A DNA stretch of 38,127 nt from Anaerolineae bacterium (GTDB lineage: Bacteria; Chloroflexota; Anaerolineae; Aggregatilineales; Phototrophicaceae): positions 1 to 38,127 of the forward strand of contig JAJDUC010000023.1 of assembly GCA_022826865.1 (NCBI GenBank), in the 5' to 3' direction. Below, in pieces: positions 16,034 through 24,666 of this stretch (position 1 is the stretch's first letter; the number at the start of each line of letters is the position of its first letter). The notes beneath the pieces are model-generated. The model searched no databases and was not told where the DNA came from. It was given only the letters and a program-made list of their open reading frames with translations. Both the position numbers and the translations under genes were made by a program.

Positions 16034-18724
16034 CTAGGCGTTGTCGCTCAGGAAGCTGTTGATTCCCGGCTCACCCAGCGCCGGCACACGATAAATGAAG
16101 AAACTGTCTGATGATACATCGGTTGATATTAGAGTTTCTCTTCCAGTTGGAAACCAACGCTCCAATTGATCGCGGATCTCGTTGCTGCGCCCGGGGTAGA
16201 AAAAGAGCAGATCGCGATCGGGCTGCAGTCGGTATTCGCTGGAATCATAGTAAGCCCGCCCTATGTATTCAGGTACACGACTGAGGGTCGGATTGCTGTC
16301 CCAATACATCTGTCCCGCTTCAATGCCGACGGCGCGATGGTCCCACCAATGCGGGAGGCTCAACACAAAGGCATTGCCATAGGCGCCATCGCTTTGGGCA
16401 AATCCGCGCAGGATGCGGCCGGCGGCGCTATGCGTCTGCGTCCCCCGTCCATAATGTTTGGGATACTCATCAAAGTATGTGATCGAGTTCTGATGGTTGG
16501 CAAGCAGCGCGATGGCAGCGCAGAATATCAGCGCTGTCATTTGTCCCGCCCGGCGCGGCAGCAGCTTCATCAGGCGATCTGCTAAGGCGGCAAGGGGCAA
16601 GGCCGCCATCAAATAAATCATGGGAAGGGCGCCGCTAGACCGGGTGAAGCTCGGGTTTGCGCCCGGGTGAGCCAGTGACAGGATGGTGGGCAAGAGCATG
16701 ATCAGCCCGACGATGGGCATGAGCCAGATGACCGGATCGCGCGCCCGCAGCGCGGCTGAAAGCCAGGCGGCCAGACCCAGGATCAAAAAGGCGCCGCTAT
16801 ACATATCCATTGCCGCCTGGCGCGGCAAACCGTGGAACCAGGCAATATCCCCTTCCCAATTGAACATAAGCAGCGCCCGGCGCGTGTTGGCCAGCAACTG
16901 TGGCAGATTGTTCAGCAATGGCGATATCGTTTCCTCTAGCGTGGCGCCGCTATATTGATCGCCCAATATGCGCGTTGAAGCGCGCATCCAAAACCGATCC
17001 GGATACTCTTGCCAGTAGCGCAGCAGGGGCAGAAACACAATCCAGGACATAAAAACAAGAATCGCCAGATTTCCAATGATTGCGCGCCATTGATTCCGAG
17101 TGCGCGAGCCAAACACGAGCGCAAACAAAACTCCAGCGACAACAACCGCCGGGAGCATGCGCGAGGCTTGATAGCTATACATGCTGAAGCCGAGCAACAA
17201 CCCGGCTTTCAGGAAGTCTGAACGTTGATTGCGGCGCATGGCCCGCGCAAGGTAGATGAGAAGCAGGGCGGTAAACAGGGCGGTCAGGGGCACGCGCATG
17301 CCCAGGCGCGCGATTGACGCTTGCCAATAGCTGACGGCAACCAGAGCTGCGGCGAGCATGCCCAGCAAGAGGCCGAACTGTCGGTTGCGTCCCCCGAAGA
17401 ATTCTTTTCCCAATAGCAGCATGGCCGGCAAGATGAGCAGGCTTTCCAGGACGGATACCATCTTGATTGTCATGAAGTCCAATTCAAAACCGGGCAGGCT
17501 GGCCAACAGCGATATGGCGTAGTAGTGGATCGGTTCGCGCCCGCCGAGGTTTGGAAAGAAAAGCATGTGATCGCCATGATGCACGCGGTAGGCATCCAGA
17601 ATAATCTCAACATGATCGCTGGTCATCTCGCCCGGGATTTCATCCAGGCGCTGCAGACGAAACGACATGCCGAGGATCATAATGACTGCGAAGCCCAGCA
17701 ATGCCCAGCGGCCCTGAGACCAATTGCGTCGGCGAAAGCTGTCGACGCATGCGCTCATCCAGTCGAAGAAGCTCCAGTTCGCCGGCGCGAAGACCAGCGC
17801 CCACAAGGCTGCGCTGATAAGCCAGAGCAATATGATCTGCGGCGGAAACCGGTTGCCGGATGTGCCGAGCCAAACGGCCAGACTGCAGATGACGGCAATG
17901 GCAATATGCGCGACCTGCGAAGTCAGCTTCGAAAACGGGCGGTTAATGTGCTCGCGGCGCGCGATCGGCTCGTCCGCTTGGGCATCGCAGCCGCGCTCCG
18001 CGTCCCGGCTGGAGATCTCGCTCGCCCGCGCCCGCCAGGCGAAGAGTTCCACAATGAAAAGCGCCAGACCACTGACGAGCAATTGCCGGGCTGCCGTCTG
18101 GATCAAATCGAAAATTGGAGCGGGCGCTTCGCCCATGGCCAGGGCGAGCGTGTATAGACCCGAAAGCGCGATGAAGACGGGAATCGTCCGCGCCATCCAA
18201 ATCCATTGGCGAAGACGATCCAGCCCTCCCCACCAGGCCTTAAGCTGCGGCCAATTGCCGAAGAGCTCGGCGAACAGCCACAGGAAGAATGCCAGCCACA
18301 GATAGGGAGCGCCGGCGTACAGCGCTTCTTGTCCCATCCAGCTTTGACCGCTGCCAGCGAGCAGCGTGGCCGTACCGGTCAAGGCGAAGAGCAGGGCGGC
18401 GGCATATAAGCCGAGTTGCGCGCGCTCGCGCGTGACGGAAGGCGCAACCGGCATCTTCCAGGCGAATTGCCCGCGGGCTGGCGCCGCGATCTCCTTGTCG
18501 ACCTTGAGCGGCGCCGGGATATTCTCCAATTGCTGGCGGCGCCCCCGGCTCGCTTTCCGGAGTTTGCGCCAGGTGCTGCCCGGCTCCGCCACGAAGCGAG
18601 CCAGGAGCTCAAGCAGAGAGAGCTCCTCAAATGCGCGCGCCTCGCTGCTTGAAGCCGACGGCGGGCCATGCCCGGTCCGGTCACTTTGCTCATGCTCGAT
18701 TGGCGCGTTCGGAGGGTGTGGCAT
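16034..18724 (-). CDS. GT39/ArnT-like membrane glycosyltransferase with N-terminal membrane extension
   Basis: Residues ~330-896 form a GT-C-like module. A membrane segment is followed by GEMTSDHVEIILDAYRV (~365-380) and LGGREPIHYYAISLLA, the acidic motif and the usual P-x-x-Y-Y pattern of phospholipid-carrier-dependent glycosyltransferases of the PMT/ArnT type. The first ~330 residues are unusual: a charged cytoplasmic N-terminus of ~95 residues and then about six hydrophobic segments before the catalytic-type motif. The C-terminal ~120 residues are soluble and probably exoplasmic. ATG at 18724 follows AGGA at a 10-base distance. The gene sits 38 bases after the GT4 gene and 16 bases before the 1965-aa gene, so it is part of the same transcript. 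Donor and acceptor are unknown. Confidence 0.82.
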   Translation of the reverse strand: MPHPPNAPIEHEQSDRTGHGPPSASSSEARAFEELSLLELLARFVAEPGSTWRKLRKASRGRRQQLENIPAPLKVDKEIAAPARGQFAWKMPVAPSVTRERAQLGLYAAALLFALTGTATLLAGSGQSWMGQEALYAGAPYLWLAFFLWLFAELFGNWPQLKAWWGGLDRLRQWIWMARTIPVFIALSGLYTLALAMGEAPAPIFDLIQTAARQLLVSGLALFIVELFAWRARASEISSRDAERGCDAQADEPIARREHINRPFSKLTSQVAHIAIAVICSLAVWLGTSGNRFPPQIILLWLISAALWALVFAPANWSFFDWMSACVDSFRRRNWSQGRWALLGFAVIMILGMSFRLQRLDEIPGEMTSDHVEIILDAYRVHHGDHMLFFPNLGGREPIHYYAISLLASLPGFELDFMTIKMVSVLESLLILPAMLLLGKEFFGGRNRQFGLLLGMLAAALVAVSYWQASIARLGMRVPLTALFTALLLIYLARAMRRNQRSDFLKAGLLLGFSMYSYQASRMLPAVVVAGVLFALVFGSRTRNQWRAIIGNLAILVFMSWIVFLPLLRYWQEYPDRFWMRASTRILGDQYSGATLEETISPLLNNLPQLLANTRRALLMFNWEGDIAWFHGLPRQAAMDMYSGAFLILGLAAWLSAALRARDPVIWLMPIVGLIMLLPTILSLAHPGANPSFTRSSGALPMIYLMAALPLAALADRLMKLLPRRAGQMTALIFCAAIALLANHQNSITYFDEYPKHYGRGTQTHSAAGRILRGFAQSDGAYGNAFVLSLPHWWDHRAVGIEAGQMYWDSNPTLSRVPEYIGRAYYDSSEYRLQPDRDLLFFYPGRSNEIRDQLERWFPTGRETLISTDVSSDSFFIYRVPALGEPGINSFLSDNA

Positions 18725-18762
18725 CGCAGTCAGTTCCTAGTTGTATAGTCCCGCACGGGGCC

Positions 18763-19959
18763 TCAGTCAATGCCGTCGCGTCCATGTCGCCGCGCGTATT
18801 TGCAGAACAATGCCTCATAATTGTCAATTGTATTGTCAAATGAGAAGATCTTGGCGATTTCGGCTCTGGGCTTGCGGAAGCTCGCCAGGTTCTCGAGCAC
18901 ATGAAGGGTCGTCTCGCCGATAGATTTCCAATTGCCCGCCTGCGCCAGTTTACCCATCCCGGTTAAGGTCACCGGCACGCGACCGCCCGGCACATCCGTC
19001 ATCACGACGGGCGTCCCGCAGAGCATGGATTCGACCTGAACCAAGGCGAAGCACTCGCTATCGCTCGGTAGCGCCAATACATCGCATGCGGCGTAAAAGT
19101 TAGCCAATTCTTGCTTGTCTCTAATCAAACCGAGGAATATGAGTTGATCGCGATATTGCTGCACAAGATGGCGGTGACGGCGCCAGGTGCCTTCATATCT
19201 GATGTCATATTCGCCGGCAAACACGATGCGCGCGGTTGGATGCCTGCGGTTGATTACTTCCAAGGCGCGAATCAGCAAGTCGGGCCGCTTTTCCTGCACG
19301 AAGCGTCCGCTGAAGCCAATCAAGGGCCCGTCGCCGCTGCTCCATTCATGCCGCAACTGGCAGACGCGCTCCGGCTGGGGCTGCGCTATAGAGATCGGCG
19401 GATAGATCGGCAGCACCTTTTCGCGAAAGGGCCGCAAATAATAAGAATTGTCGGCATAATCGCCGCTATATCCAATGATGCAGGCTGCGCGCCGGGCCAG
19501 GTATTGATAGAAGGCGAATAGGATGCGGCTGATCATGCGATTGAATAACCCGGCGGGAAGTATCAAGTCTCCATGATGTGTGGCAATGACGTTTACGCCC
19601 GCCAGGCTTGCCAGTTTCGCGACAAGCGCCGTCTCCAGGAGCGGTATGTGAATATTCACCACATCGTGGGTCCGCAGCAATTGGAAGATACGCCAAGGAT
19701 AGCTGGGCATGACCAGGCCGCGGCTGATGCGAATCGGCGCCCAAAGTCTGACGACCTTTACGCCGTTGAAGGTGGATTCTCCCAGGGGGGTCAGCTTCGT
19801 GTGGCGTGAAGCCAGCACAGTGACCTCGTGGCCGCGCCGAACCAATTCTTCGGACACCGCCTTGACATAATGAGTGAGTCCCGTGCTATGGGGATGATAG
19901 TATAGCAGCAGCATCAGAATCTTCAGCTTGCGCTCCCGCGGATTCTGATTCATGTTCAT
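18763..19959 (-). CDS. GT4-family (GT-B fold) glycosyltransferase
   Basis: This 398-residue cytosolic enzyme should transfer a sugar from a nucleotide-sugar donor. The N-terminal Rossmann-like half begins KILMLLLYYHPHSTGLTHYV, with THHGDLILPAG in the acceptor region. The C-terminal half has IGFSGRFVQEKRPDLLI and the donor-binding E-x7-E motif ECFALVQVE (E302, E310) followed by CGTPVVMTDVPGG. These are standard GT4 (mannosyl- or glucosyltransferase-like) features. I prefer ATG at 19959, with GAGG 9 bases upstream, over a start at 20028, whose extra 23 residues do not look like this family. It is the first gene of the long minus-strand cluster and supplies the only recognisable cytosolic glycosyltransferase in it. 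Sugar specificity cannot be told. Confidence 0.93.
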   Translation of the reverse strand: MNMNQNPRERKLKILMLLLYYHPHSTGLTHYVKAVSEELVRRGHEVTVLASRHTKLTPLGESTFNGVKVVRLWAPIRISRGLVMPSYPWRIFQLLRTHDVVNIHIPLLETALVAKLASLAGVNVIATHHGDLILPAGLFNRMISRILFAFYQYLARRAACIIGYSGDYADNSYYLRPFREKVLPIYPPISIAQPQPERVCQLRHEWSSGDGPLIGFSGRFVQEKRPDLLIRALEVINRRHPTARIVFAGEYDIRYEGTWRRHRHLVQQYRDQLIFLGLIRDKQELANFYAACDVLALPSDSECFALVQVESMLCGTPVVMTDVPGGRVPVTLTGMGKLAQAGNWKSIGETTLHVLENLASFRKPRAEIAKIFSFDNTIDNYEALFCKYARRHGRDGID

Positions 19960-20155
19960 CGAACAAGGCCTCGACCTTTTTGGGGAAACTGCCGCATGCG
20001 GAATCGAGGCAGGGCCTTGCCTCAGCAATCATCCGCGACCGCCTGCCACATTTGGGACAAAAGCGGAATCAAATTTTAACTCTGACCTTCTACCTTTTAA
20101 CCAGACCAGCGTCTTCTGGCAAATTCGTCGATTGCATTCTGACCGAATCAGGCGA

Positions 20156-20184
20156 AGTATAATGTCTGAACCCGACTAAAGAAA
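20156..20184 (-). promoter_or_regulatory. Weak promoter candidate for the GT4-led cluster
   Basis: On the minus strand TATACT (20161-20156) is preceded at 17 bases by TTTCTT (20184-20179). The -10 is fair and the -35 poor. It is the best sigma-70-like candidate I see upstream of the 20-kb cluster; an alternative sigma factor, such as the encoded ECF protein, could use a different site. Confidence 0.25.
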
Positions 20185-20352
20185 TAGCGATACGCGCGAC
20201 AGATCCGGCCCGGCTTGGGAATGAAGTCCCTGTCCGTCATCGCTCCCGCTTGCGACGCGTACATTTTACAGCAGGCTTCGATTCAGCGCGCCTGTTCACA
20301 CTAGTAAATGAAAGTAAGTCGTGCAAAATATGCTGGGCATTTTGAAGCAAGA

Positions 20353-20424
20353 GCGGGCGAGCCAAGGCTCGCCCGTACACCGAGTCTCCTCTTATGCCGT
20401 AGGGGCGAGCCTTGGCTCGCCCGC
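20353..20424. repeat. Long inverted-repeat element, copy B (arms face outward)
   Basis: Two 26-base arms, 20353-20378 and 20399-20424, are reverse complements with 25 of 26 positions matching, separated by 20 bases. Each arm is itself a hairpin built on GGGCGAGCC and GGCTCGCCC. The arms share the TAGGGGCG and CGGGC words of copies A and C, but here the GTAGGGG/GTAC ends face the centre instead of the outside. An imperfect outer pair, AGTAAATGAAAG (20303-20314) and TTTCCATTTACT (20453-20464), may mark wider element borders. No coding capacity. Confidence 0.75.
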
Positions 20425-20500
20425 ATGTATGTCGCGAAAGACGATGCGCATTTTTCCATTTACTTACTTGCGATTGCCCTGAAGATTGCCGCCAACAGAC

Positions 20501-20529
20501 TTGACATGGGATGTGGTCGAATCTAGAAT
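20501..20529 (+). promoter_or_regulatory. Sigma-70-type promoter of tRNA-Gly and possibly rplY
   Basis: TTGACA (20501-20506) matches the -35 consensus exactly. After a 17-base spacer TAGAAT (20524-20529) matches the -10 in five of six positions. Transcription should start near 20536, about five bases before the mature tRNA 5' end. Confidence 0.85.
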
Positions 20530-20540
20530 CTGTTCAGTAT

Positions 20541-20613
20541 GCGGGTGTAGCTCAGTTGGTAGAGCGCCTGCTTCCCAAGCAGTAGGTCACGGGTTCGAGT
20601 CCCGTTACCCGCT
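20541..20613 (+). tRNA. tRNA-Gly (anticodon CCC)
   Basis: A 73-base cloverleaf can be drawn. The acceptor stem GCGGGTG (20541-20547) pairs with TACCCGC (20606-20612, one G-U pair). The D arm is GCTC/GAGC with AGTTGGTA in the loop. The anticodon loop TTCCCAA (20572-20578) carries CCC at 20574-20576. The T arm is ACGGG/CCCGT around TTCGAGT, with the invariant TTCGA. CCA is not encoded. The outer pair of the anticodon stem (C20567-T20583) is mismatched; the other stems are intact. A near-consensus promoter lies directly upstream and rplY begins 150 bases downstream with no terminator seen between, so a shared transcript is possible. Confidence 0.95.
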
Positions 20614-20747
20614 CAAGTTGGAAGGCCCATGCCGTCAAGGAGCGCGGCGCCTTTTCCTGTGGCCGCGTTGCAAGCCGCCACGAGGGCAGCGAGAAACGGC
20701 GAGGCAGGGCAGCCTGCCTGCCGAGTCGCGAGCATCAGAAAGTGTTC

Positions 20748-20753
20748 AAGGAG
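20748..20753 (+). promoter_or_regulatory. rplY: Ribosome binding site that fixes the rplY start
   Basis: AAGGAG lies 9 bases before ATG at 20763. It overlaps the longer GTG-initiated reading frame at 20742, which argues for the ATG start. Confidence 0.8.
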
Positions 20754-20762
20754 AATTTGAAT

Positions 20763-21413
20763 ATGGCAGAGTTTCAACTCGCCGCCGAACTGCGCCAGGC
20801 GCGGGGCAAGAAGAATCGTCAATTGCGGCGGGAAGGTTATGTGCCGGGCATATTGTATGGCCCATCGACTGCGCCGGTAAGCGTGCAGTTTCCCTATCGC
20901 TCCATCGAGCTCACATTGATGAATGCCGGTGGTACCAATTTGATTGACATTGATGTGGATGGTCAAAGTTATCCGTCGCTTGCGCGAGAGGTGCAACGCG
21001 ATGTCGTCGCGGGCGACATCTTGCACGTGGACTTCCTCGCGGTTGACCAGTCACAGCGAATCAACGTTGAGGTGCCGATTTTGATGGAAGGCCAAAGCCC
21101 GGTTGTTGCCGCTCGCGAAGGCATCCTCATTACCGGCCGGAGCTCGCTCACATTGGAGGTTTACCCCAGTGATATCCGCGATAGCATCGTGATTGACCTG
21201 TCCCCGTTGACCGAGTTGGGCGCGGAAGTGCTGGTGAAGGACTTGTCCTTCGGGGAAAATGTCACCGTGCACAACGATCCGAACGAAATGCTTGCCAAAA
21301 TTGTCCAGCCGGCGGCAGCCCGCGCTGAGGACGAGTTGGAAGATGGCGAGGGTGAACTCGAGGGTGAAGAGGGCGAAGAGGCTGAGGGCGCTGAGGAAGA
21401 GGCCGAAGAGTAA
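20763..21413 (+). CDS. rplY: 50S ribosomal protein L25 (bL25), CTC/TL5-type with C-terminal domain
   Basis: This 216-residue protein binds 5S rRNA in the large ribosomal subunit. The N-terminal L25 domain (~1-90) contains LRQARGKKNRQLRREGYVPG and ILYGP, the basic region and turn typical of the family. The C-terminal beta domain of the longer CTC/TL5 subtype (~95-185) includes IVIDLSPLTELGAEVLVKDL. A very acidic tail (~188-216) of Glu and Gly follows, common in long bL25 proteins. ATG at 20763 is chosen because AAGGAG sits 9 bases upstream. The gene follows tRNA-Gly by 150 bases and ends before a strong terminator, converging on gyrA. Confidence 0.95.
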   Translation: MAEFQLAAELRQARGKKNRQLRREGYVPGILYGPSTAPVSVQFPYRSIELTLMNAGGTNLIDIDVDGQSYPSLAREVQRDVVAGDILHVDFLAVDQSQRINVEVPILMEGQSPVVAAREGILITGRSSLTLEVYPSDIRDSIVIDLSPLTELGAEVLVKDLSFGENVTVHNDPNEMLAKIVQPAAARAEDELEDGEGELEGEEGEEAEGAEEEAEE

Positions 21414-21448
21414 TCCGCCTGCACATTATTTAGCAACGCCAATGCAAA

Positions 21449-21476
21449 GGCGCCGCATTCGAGCGGCGCCTTTTTT
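21449..21476 (+). terminator. Rho-independent terminator of rplY
   Basis: An 8-bp perfect stem, GGCGCCGC (21449-21456) with GCGGCGCC (21463-21470), closes a 6-base loop and is followed by six T residues (21471-21476). Flanking A-T pairs could extend the stem by three. It is 35 bases after the rplY stop. In the opposite direction only three T residues follow, so it is a poor terminator for gyrA. Confidence 0.92.
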
Positions 21477-21562
21477 GTGGCTTTTGGCTTCTTGCGCATA
21501 AATTCAATCGCGGGCCGCCGGCGCGGCCCGGCTGCCATAGCGCCGAGATTCCCGCGCAGGGC

Positions 21563-24127
21563 TCATTGCTTGCCATTGTGTATTGAATGGTTCGCGCCGT
21601 CCGGCGCGTCTTGTTCAAAGTCATCGTCAACGTCTTCGCCGACAATGGCAATCCCGGCGACCTCGTCATTGTCCTCAAGGTTCATCAGTTTGACGCCCTG
21701 CGCATTGCGGCCAGTTTCACGGATCTGTGAAAGCTGCGTGCGCAATACAATGCCCTTCTTGGAAATCAGCATGACACCGTTGCGAGAGATGAACATGATA
21801 TCGTCCTCTTCGCGGATGCAGCGCACGGCGACGACCGGTCCGGTCCGATCGTTGCGCTTCAAGGTGCGGACGCCGAAACCGTTGCGCCGTTGCTCGGAAT
21901 ACCTGCTGAGAGGCGTGCGCTTGCCATAGCCATTCCTGGTTACAACAAGTACATGACTGTGCATGCCGGGCACGACAACGTCCATGCCCGCCACTTCGTC
22001 ATTGCCGCGCAGCGCCATGCCCATTACGCCCGCCGCTTGCCGGCCCATCACACGGACCTCGTCCTCGTGAAACAGAATACTCTGTCCATCGGCGGAGGCC
22101 ATCACGATCTGTTGATCGCCGGTGGTCCATTTCACCCAGCGCAAGGAATCGCCTTCCAGCACGTTCATAGCGATCAGGCCGCTGTAGCGCACATCGAGAA
22201 ACTCGCCTTGCGCGACGCGTTTTATCCGCCCCTGGCTGGTCGCTAGCGCGAAGCAGCCTGATTCTTGCTGCGCCTGCTGGTCGTTCAAGGCGAGGATGGC
22301 GGTGATCTTCTCGCCACCCTCCAAGGGAAGCAGACTTTGAATCAAAATTCCGCGCTTGTCGCGCTGCGTTTCGGATATTTCGTAGGCGGAACAGGTGTAG
22401 ACCTTGCCGCGGTCGCTAAAGAAGAGGATCGTATCGTGGCTATGCGCAAAGAAGACGTCCATCAGTCGGTCATCATCTTTGATTTCCATGCCGCGCATAC
22501 CCTTGCCGCCGCGGCGCTGCTCCCTGTAGTGACGCGCGGCCACCCGTTTAATATAACCGTTCTCGGTCAAGGAAATGACCACATTTTCCTTGCGATAGAG
22601 ATCGCCCTCATCCAGATCAACATTGCCGTAGATGACAGTCGTCTTGCGCTCATCGCCGTATTTGTCGGCGATGTCCTCTATGTCATCCCGAATCAGCCCG
22701 AGGATCTGCTGTGGCGAATCCAGCAGGTTCACCAGATAATCGATGCGCGCCTGCACCTCGTCCGCTTCATCTTGGAGTTTCTGCCTTTCCAGCGCGGCCA
22801 AGCGCCTCAATTGCATATCGAGGATGGCGTTGGCTTGGATCTCGTCCAATTCAAAGCCGGACATCAGTTGGGCGCGCGCCGCCTCGACGTCAGCAGAATT
22901 GCGGATCGTTTGAATCACGGCGTCGATATTGGAAACCGCAGTCAGCAGACCGCTCAAGACATGGGCGCGCGCGCGCTGACGCGCTAGATCATGCTCTGAA
23001 CGGCGCACGATGACATCGTAGCGATGTTCAATATAAATCTGCAGGCAGCGCTTCAAGCTCAGGTTCCGCGGCTCTCCATTGACCAGAGCCAGCATCTGAA
23101 TGCTGTATACGCTTTGCAACTGGGTGAATTTGAATAACTGATTCAGGACCCGCTGCGGTTGAGCGTGCCTTTTCAGCTCCACCACCAGGCGCAAGCCATC
23201 GCGGTCGGACTCGTCGCGCAAGTCGCGGATGGCTTCAATCCTTCCCTCGCGCACAAGCGCCACAATTCTTTCAATGATGGCGGACTTGCTTACCTGGTAA
23301 GGGATTGACGTGAAGACAATATTTGTCGCGCCCCCGCTGCCCTCTTCAAATACTTCGCTCGAGCGGACGACAACGCGGCCTTTGCCAAAGGCATAGGCTT
23401 CTTTCAGGTCATCGCCCACGACAATGGTTGCGCCCGTGGGAAAATCAGGGCCCTTGACGAAGCGCATCATGTCATCCACGGTCACCGATTCGAGTTCAGC
23501 ATAATTGTCGATGAGGTAGTTAATGGCCTCGGACAGTTCACGCAAATTGTGGGGGGGAACGTTAGTTGCCATGCCGACGGCGATGCCGCTGGCGCCATTT
23601 AGCAGAAGATTGGGCAGCCGCGCCGGCAGCACAGTGGGTTCTTCTTGCGTGCCGTCATAGTTTTCGGCGAAATCCACCGTGTTCATGTTGATATCGGTCA
23701 GCATTTCGCCGGCGATATTCGCCATGCGCGCTTCGGTGTATCGCATCGCCGCCGGTCGGTCGCCATCCTGGCTGCCGAAGTTGCCTTGACCGTCCACCAG
23801 GGGATAGCGCAAAGAAAAATCCTGCGCCAAACGCGCCATGGCGTCATAGATCGCCTGGTCGCCGTGCGGATGATATTTACCCATCACTTCGCCGACCAGG
23901 CGGGCGCTCTTCTTGTAGGCGGTTCCGGGACGCAGTCCCATGTCGTGCATGGCGAAGAGGATGCGACGATGAACCGGCTTCAATCCGTCGCGCGCATCCG
24001 GCAATGCGCGCGCGACAATCACGCTCATGGCATAGCTGAGATAACTGCCGCGCATTTCTTCGTTGATGGTGACGGTGCGAACGGTGCCCGAGTATTCTTC
24101 TGAAGCGCTCATGTCGAAACTGTCCAT
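21563..24127 (-). CDS. gyrA: DNA gyrase subunit A
   Basis: This 854-residue protein is the breakage-reunion subunit of DNA gyrase, which with GyrB introduces negative supercoils. The N-terminal catalytic part includes [19 protein letters not shown], the quinolone-determining region around GKYHPHGD (84-90) and the active-site Tyr in [10 protein letters not shown] (Y130, E. coli Y122). The C-terminal part has the GyrA box QRRGGKG (537-543), which separates gyrase from topoisomerase IV. The residue equal to E. coli Ser83 is Gln (Q91), whereas Asp87 is kept (D95). ATG at 24127 has no clear Shine-Dalgarno; ATG at 24112 is possible. It converges on rplY. A GC-rich hairpin at 21511-21530 follows the stop but lacks a T-run. 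Confidence 0.97.
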   Translation of the reverse strand: MDSFDMSASEEYSGTVRTVTINEEMRGSYLSYAMSVIVARALPDARDGLKPVHRRILFAMHDMGLRPGTAYKKSARLVGEVMGKYHPHGDQAIYDAMARLAQDFSLRYPLVDGQGNFGSQDGDRPAAMRYTEARMANIAGEMLTDINMNTVDFAENYDGTQEEPTVLPARLPNLLLNGASGIAVGMATNVPPHNLRELSEAINYLIDNYAELESVTVDDMMRFVKGPDFPTGATIVVGDDLKEAYAFGKGRVVVRSSEVFEEGSGGATNIVFTSIPYQVSKSAIIERIVALVREGRIEAIRDLRDESDRDGLRLVVELKRHAQPQRVLNQLFKFTQLQSVYSIQMLALVNGEPRNLSLKRCLQIYIEHRYDVIVRRSEHDLARQRARAHVLSGLLTAVSNIDAVIQTIRNSADVEAARAQLMSGFELDEIQANAILDMQLRRLAALERQKLQDEADEVQARIDYLVNLLDSPQQILGLIRDDIEDIADKYGDERKTTVIYGNVDLDEGDLYRKENVVISLTENGYIKRVAARHYREQRRGGKGMRGMEIKDDDRLMDVFFAHSHDTILFFSDRGKVYTCSAYEISETQRDKRGILIQSLLPLEGGEKITAILALNDQQAQQESGCFALATSQGRIKRVAQGEFLDVRYSGLIAMNVLEGDSLRWVKWTTGDQQIVMASADGQSILFHEDEVRVMGRQAAGVMGMALRGNDEVAGMDVVVPGMHSHVLVVTRNGYGKRTPLSRYSEQRRNGFGVRTLKRNDRTGPVVAVRCIREEDDIMFISRNGVMLISKKGIVLRTQLSQIRETGRNAQGVKLMNLEDNDEVAGIAIVGEDVDDDFEQDAPDGANHSIHNGKQ

Positions 24128-24332
24128 AGACAGCGGCCAATCAGCGGGGCGACTGACCGCATTCTCCTTTCGCCTTCGGCGTCACTACAATCGAATCAGC
24201 CCGGCCAAAACTCAGATTCGCAGGAAAGACCGGCTCTGCAATCACCGGAAACAAGCCGCGGCTGGCGACCTTTCATCAAGCGTCTTGACCTGCCGGTTTC
24301 CCAGTGTTCCGGCCTCGCGATTGTGTATAAAC

Positions 24333-24341
24333 ATTCTAACA
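24333..24341 (-). promoter_or_regulatory. gyrA: Candidate extended -10 promoter for gyrA
   Basis: On the minus strand TGTTAGAAT fits the extended -10 form TGnTATAAT with one mismatch. No good -35 is present, as is usual for extended -10 promoters. It would give a leader of about 200 bases. Confidence 0.35.
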
Positions 24342-24535
24342 TAGCGGCCTCGGATACGCCACTTCAACGCGGCGGCAATGTTGGCGGCGCATCCCGTAAA
24401 AAACGTGCCGCGCCAAAGTGGTAATCGGACGTCCAAGCCACTTGCTGGAGATTTTTCAAGCGGGAGAATCGTCAATATTCAGGCGCTCTGCAGTGGCGTC
24501 GGGCGCTCGGATTTGGAAATTCACGCGCCGTATCC

Positions 24536-24563
24536 TTGCCGCATCCATATCTTTGTATATAAT
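24536..24563 (+). promoter_or_regulatory. Sigma-70-type promoter of the small membrane protein gene
   Basis: TTGCCG (24536-24541, four of six consensus positions), a 16-base spacer and a perfect TATAAT (24558-24563). The predicted start near 24570 gives a leader of ~97 bases before ATG at 24667. Confidence 0.75.
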
Positions 24564-24653
24564 GTAGACAACTGACGCGGGCAAGGTTTATGAATCTTGC
24601 CTAATAGTAAGTATCTTTTCACCGCGGAAGCGCCATCGCAGCCCATAGTATTT

Positions 24654-24666
24654 TAGGAGGATCCTA
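24654..24666 (+). promoter_or_regulatory. Strong ribosome binding site inside a short palindrome
   Basis: AGGAGG (24655-24660) lies 6 bases before ATG 24667. It sits within TAGGAGGATCCTA, in which TAGGA can pair with TCCTA across a 3-base loop, so the site could be partly masked by a small hairpin ending at the start codon. Confidence 0.7.

Larger units (their letters stand above)
19960..20540. other. Gene-free divergent intergenic region
   Basis: No gene is seen in these 581 bases. The stretch holds the leader of the GT4 transcript, with a 10-base palindrome CCGCATGCGG at 19992-20001 and an 8-bp hairpin (20006-20013 with 20016-20023, one G-U pair). It also holds a weak minus-strand promoter candidate near 20156-20184, the long inverted-repeat element at 20353-20424, and the strong tRNA promoter at 20501-20529. 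It separates the glycosyltransferase cluster from tRNA-rplY. Confidence 0.8.
24128..24666. other. Gene-free divergent region between gyrA and the small membrane protein gene
   Basis: No supported gene is seen in these 539 bases. It holds a candidate extended -10 for gyrA (24333-24341), a clear plus-strand promoter (24536-24563) and the strong Shine-Dalgarno of the small membrane protein gene (24655-24660). A 17-codon minus-strand reading frame (24162-24109) has AAAGGAG almost touching its ATG, and its stop overlaps the second in-frame ATG of gyrA. Confidence 0.75.

Noticed and set aside
20353..20424. Possible CRISPR-like or repeat-spacer unit
   Set aside because: Only two arms, inverted rather than direct, with a single 20-base spacer and no cas genes.
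20614..20762. Possible structured leader regulating rplY
   Set aside because: Small GC-rich hairpins are present (for example GGCAGG/CCTGCC) but match no known L25 leader or riboswitch.
21511..21530. CGGGCCGC/GCGGCCCG hairpin as gyrA terminator
   Set aside because: A stable 8-bp stem but no T-run follows on the minus strand; noted only in the gyrA entry.
22265..22987. Plus-strand reading frame of 240 codons
   Set aside because: Antisense to the conserved part of gyrA; a shadow of its codon use.
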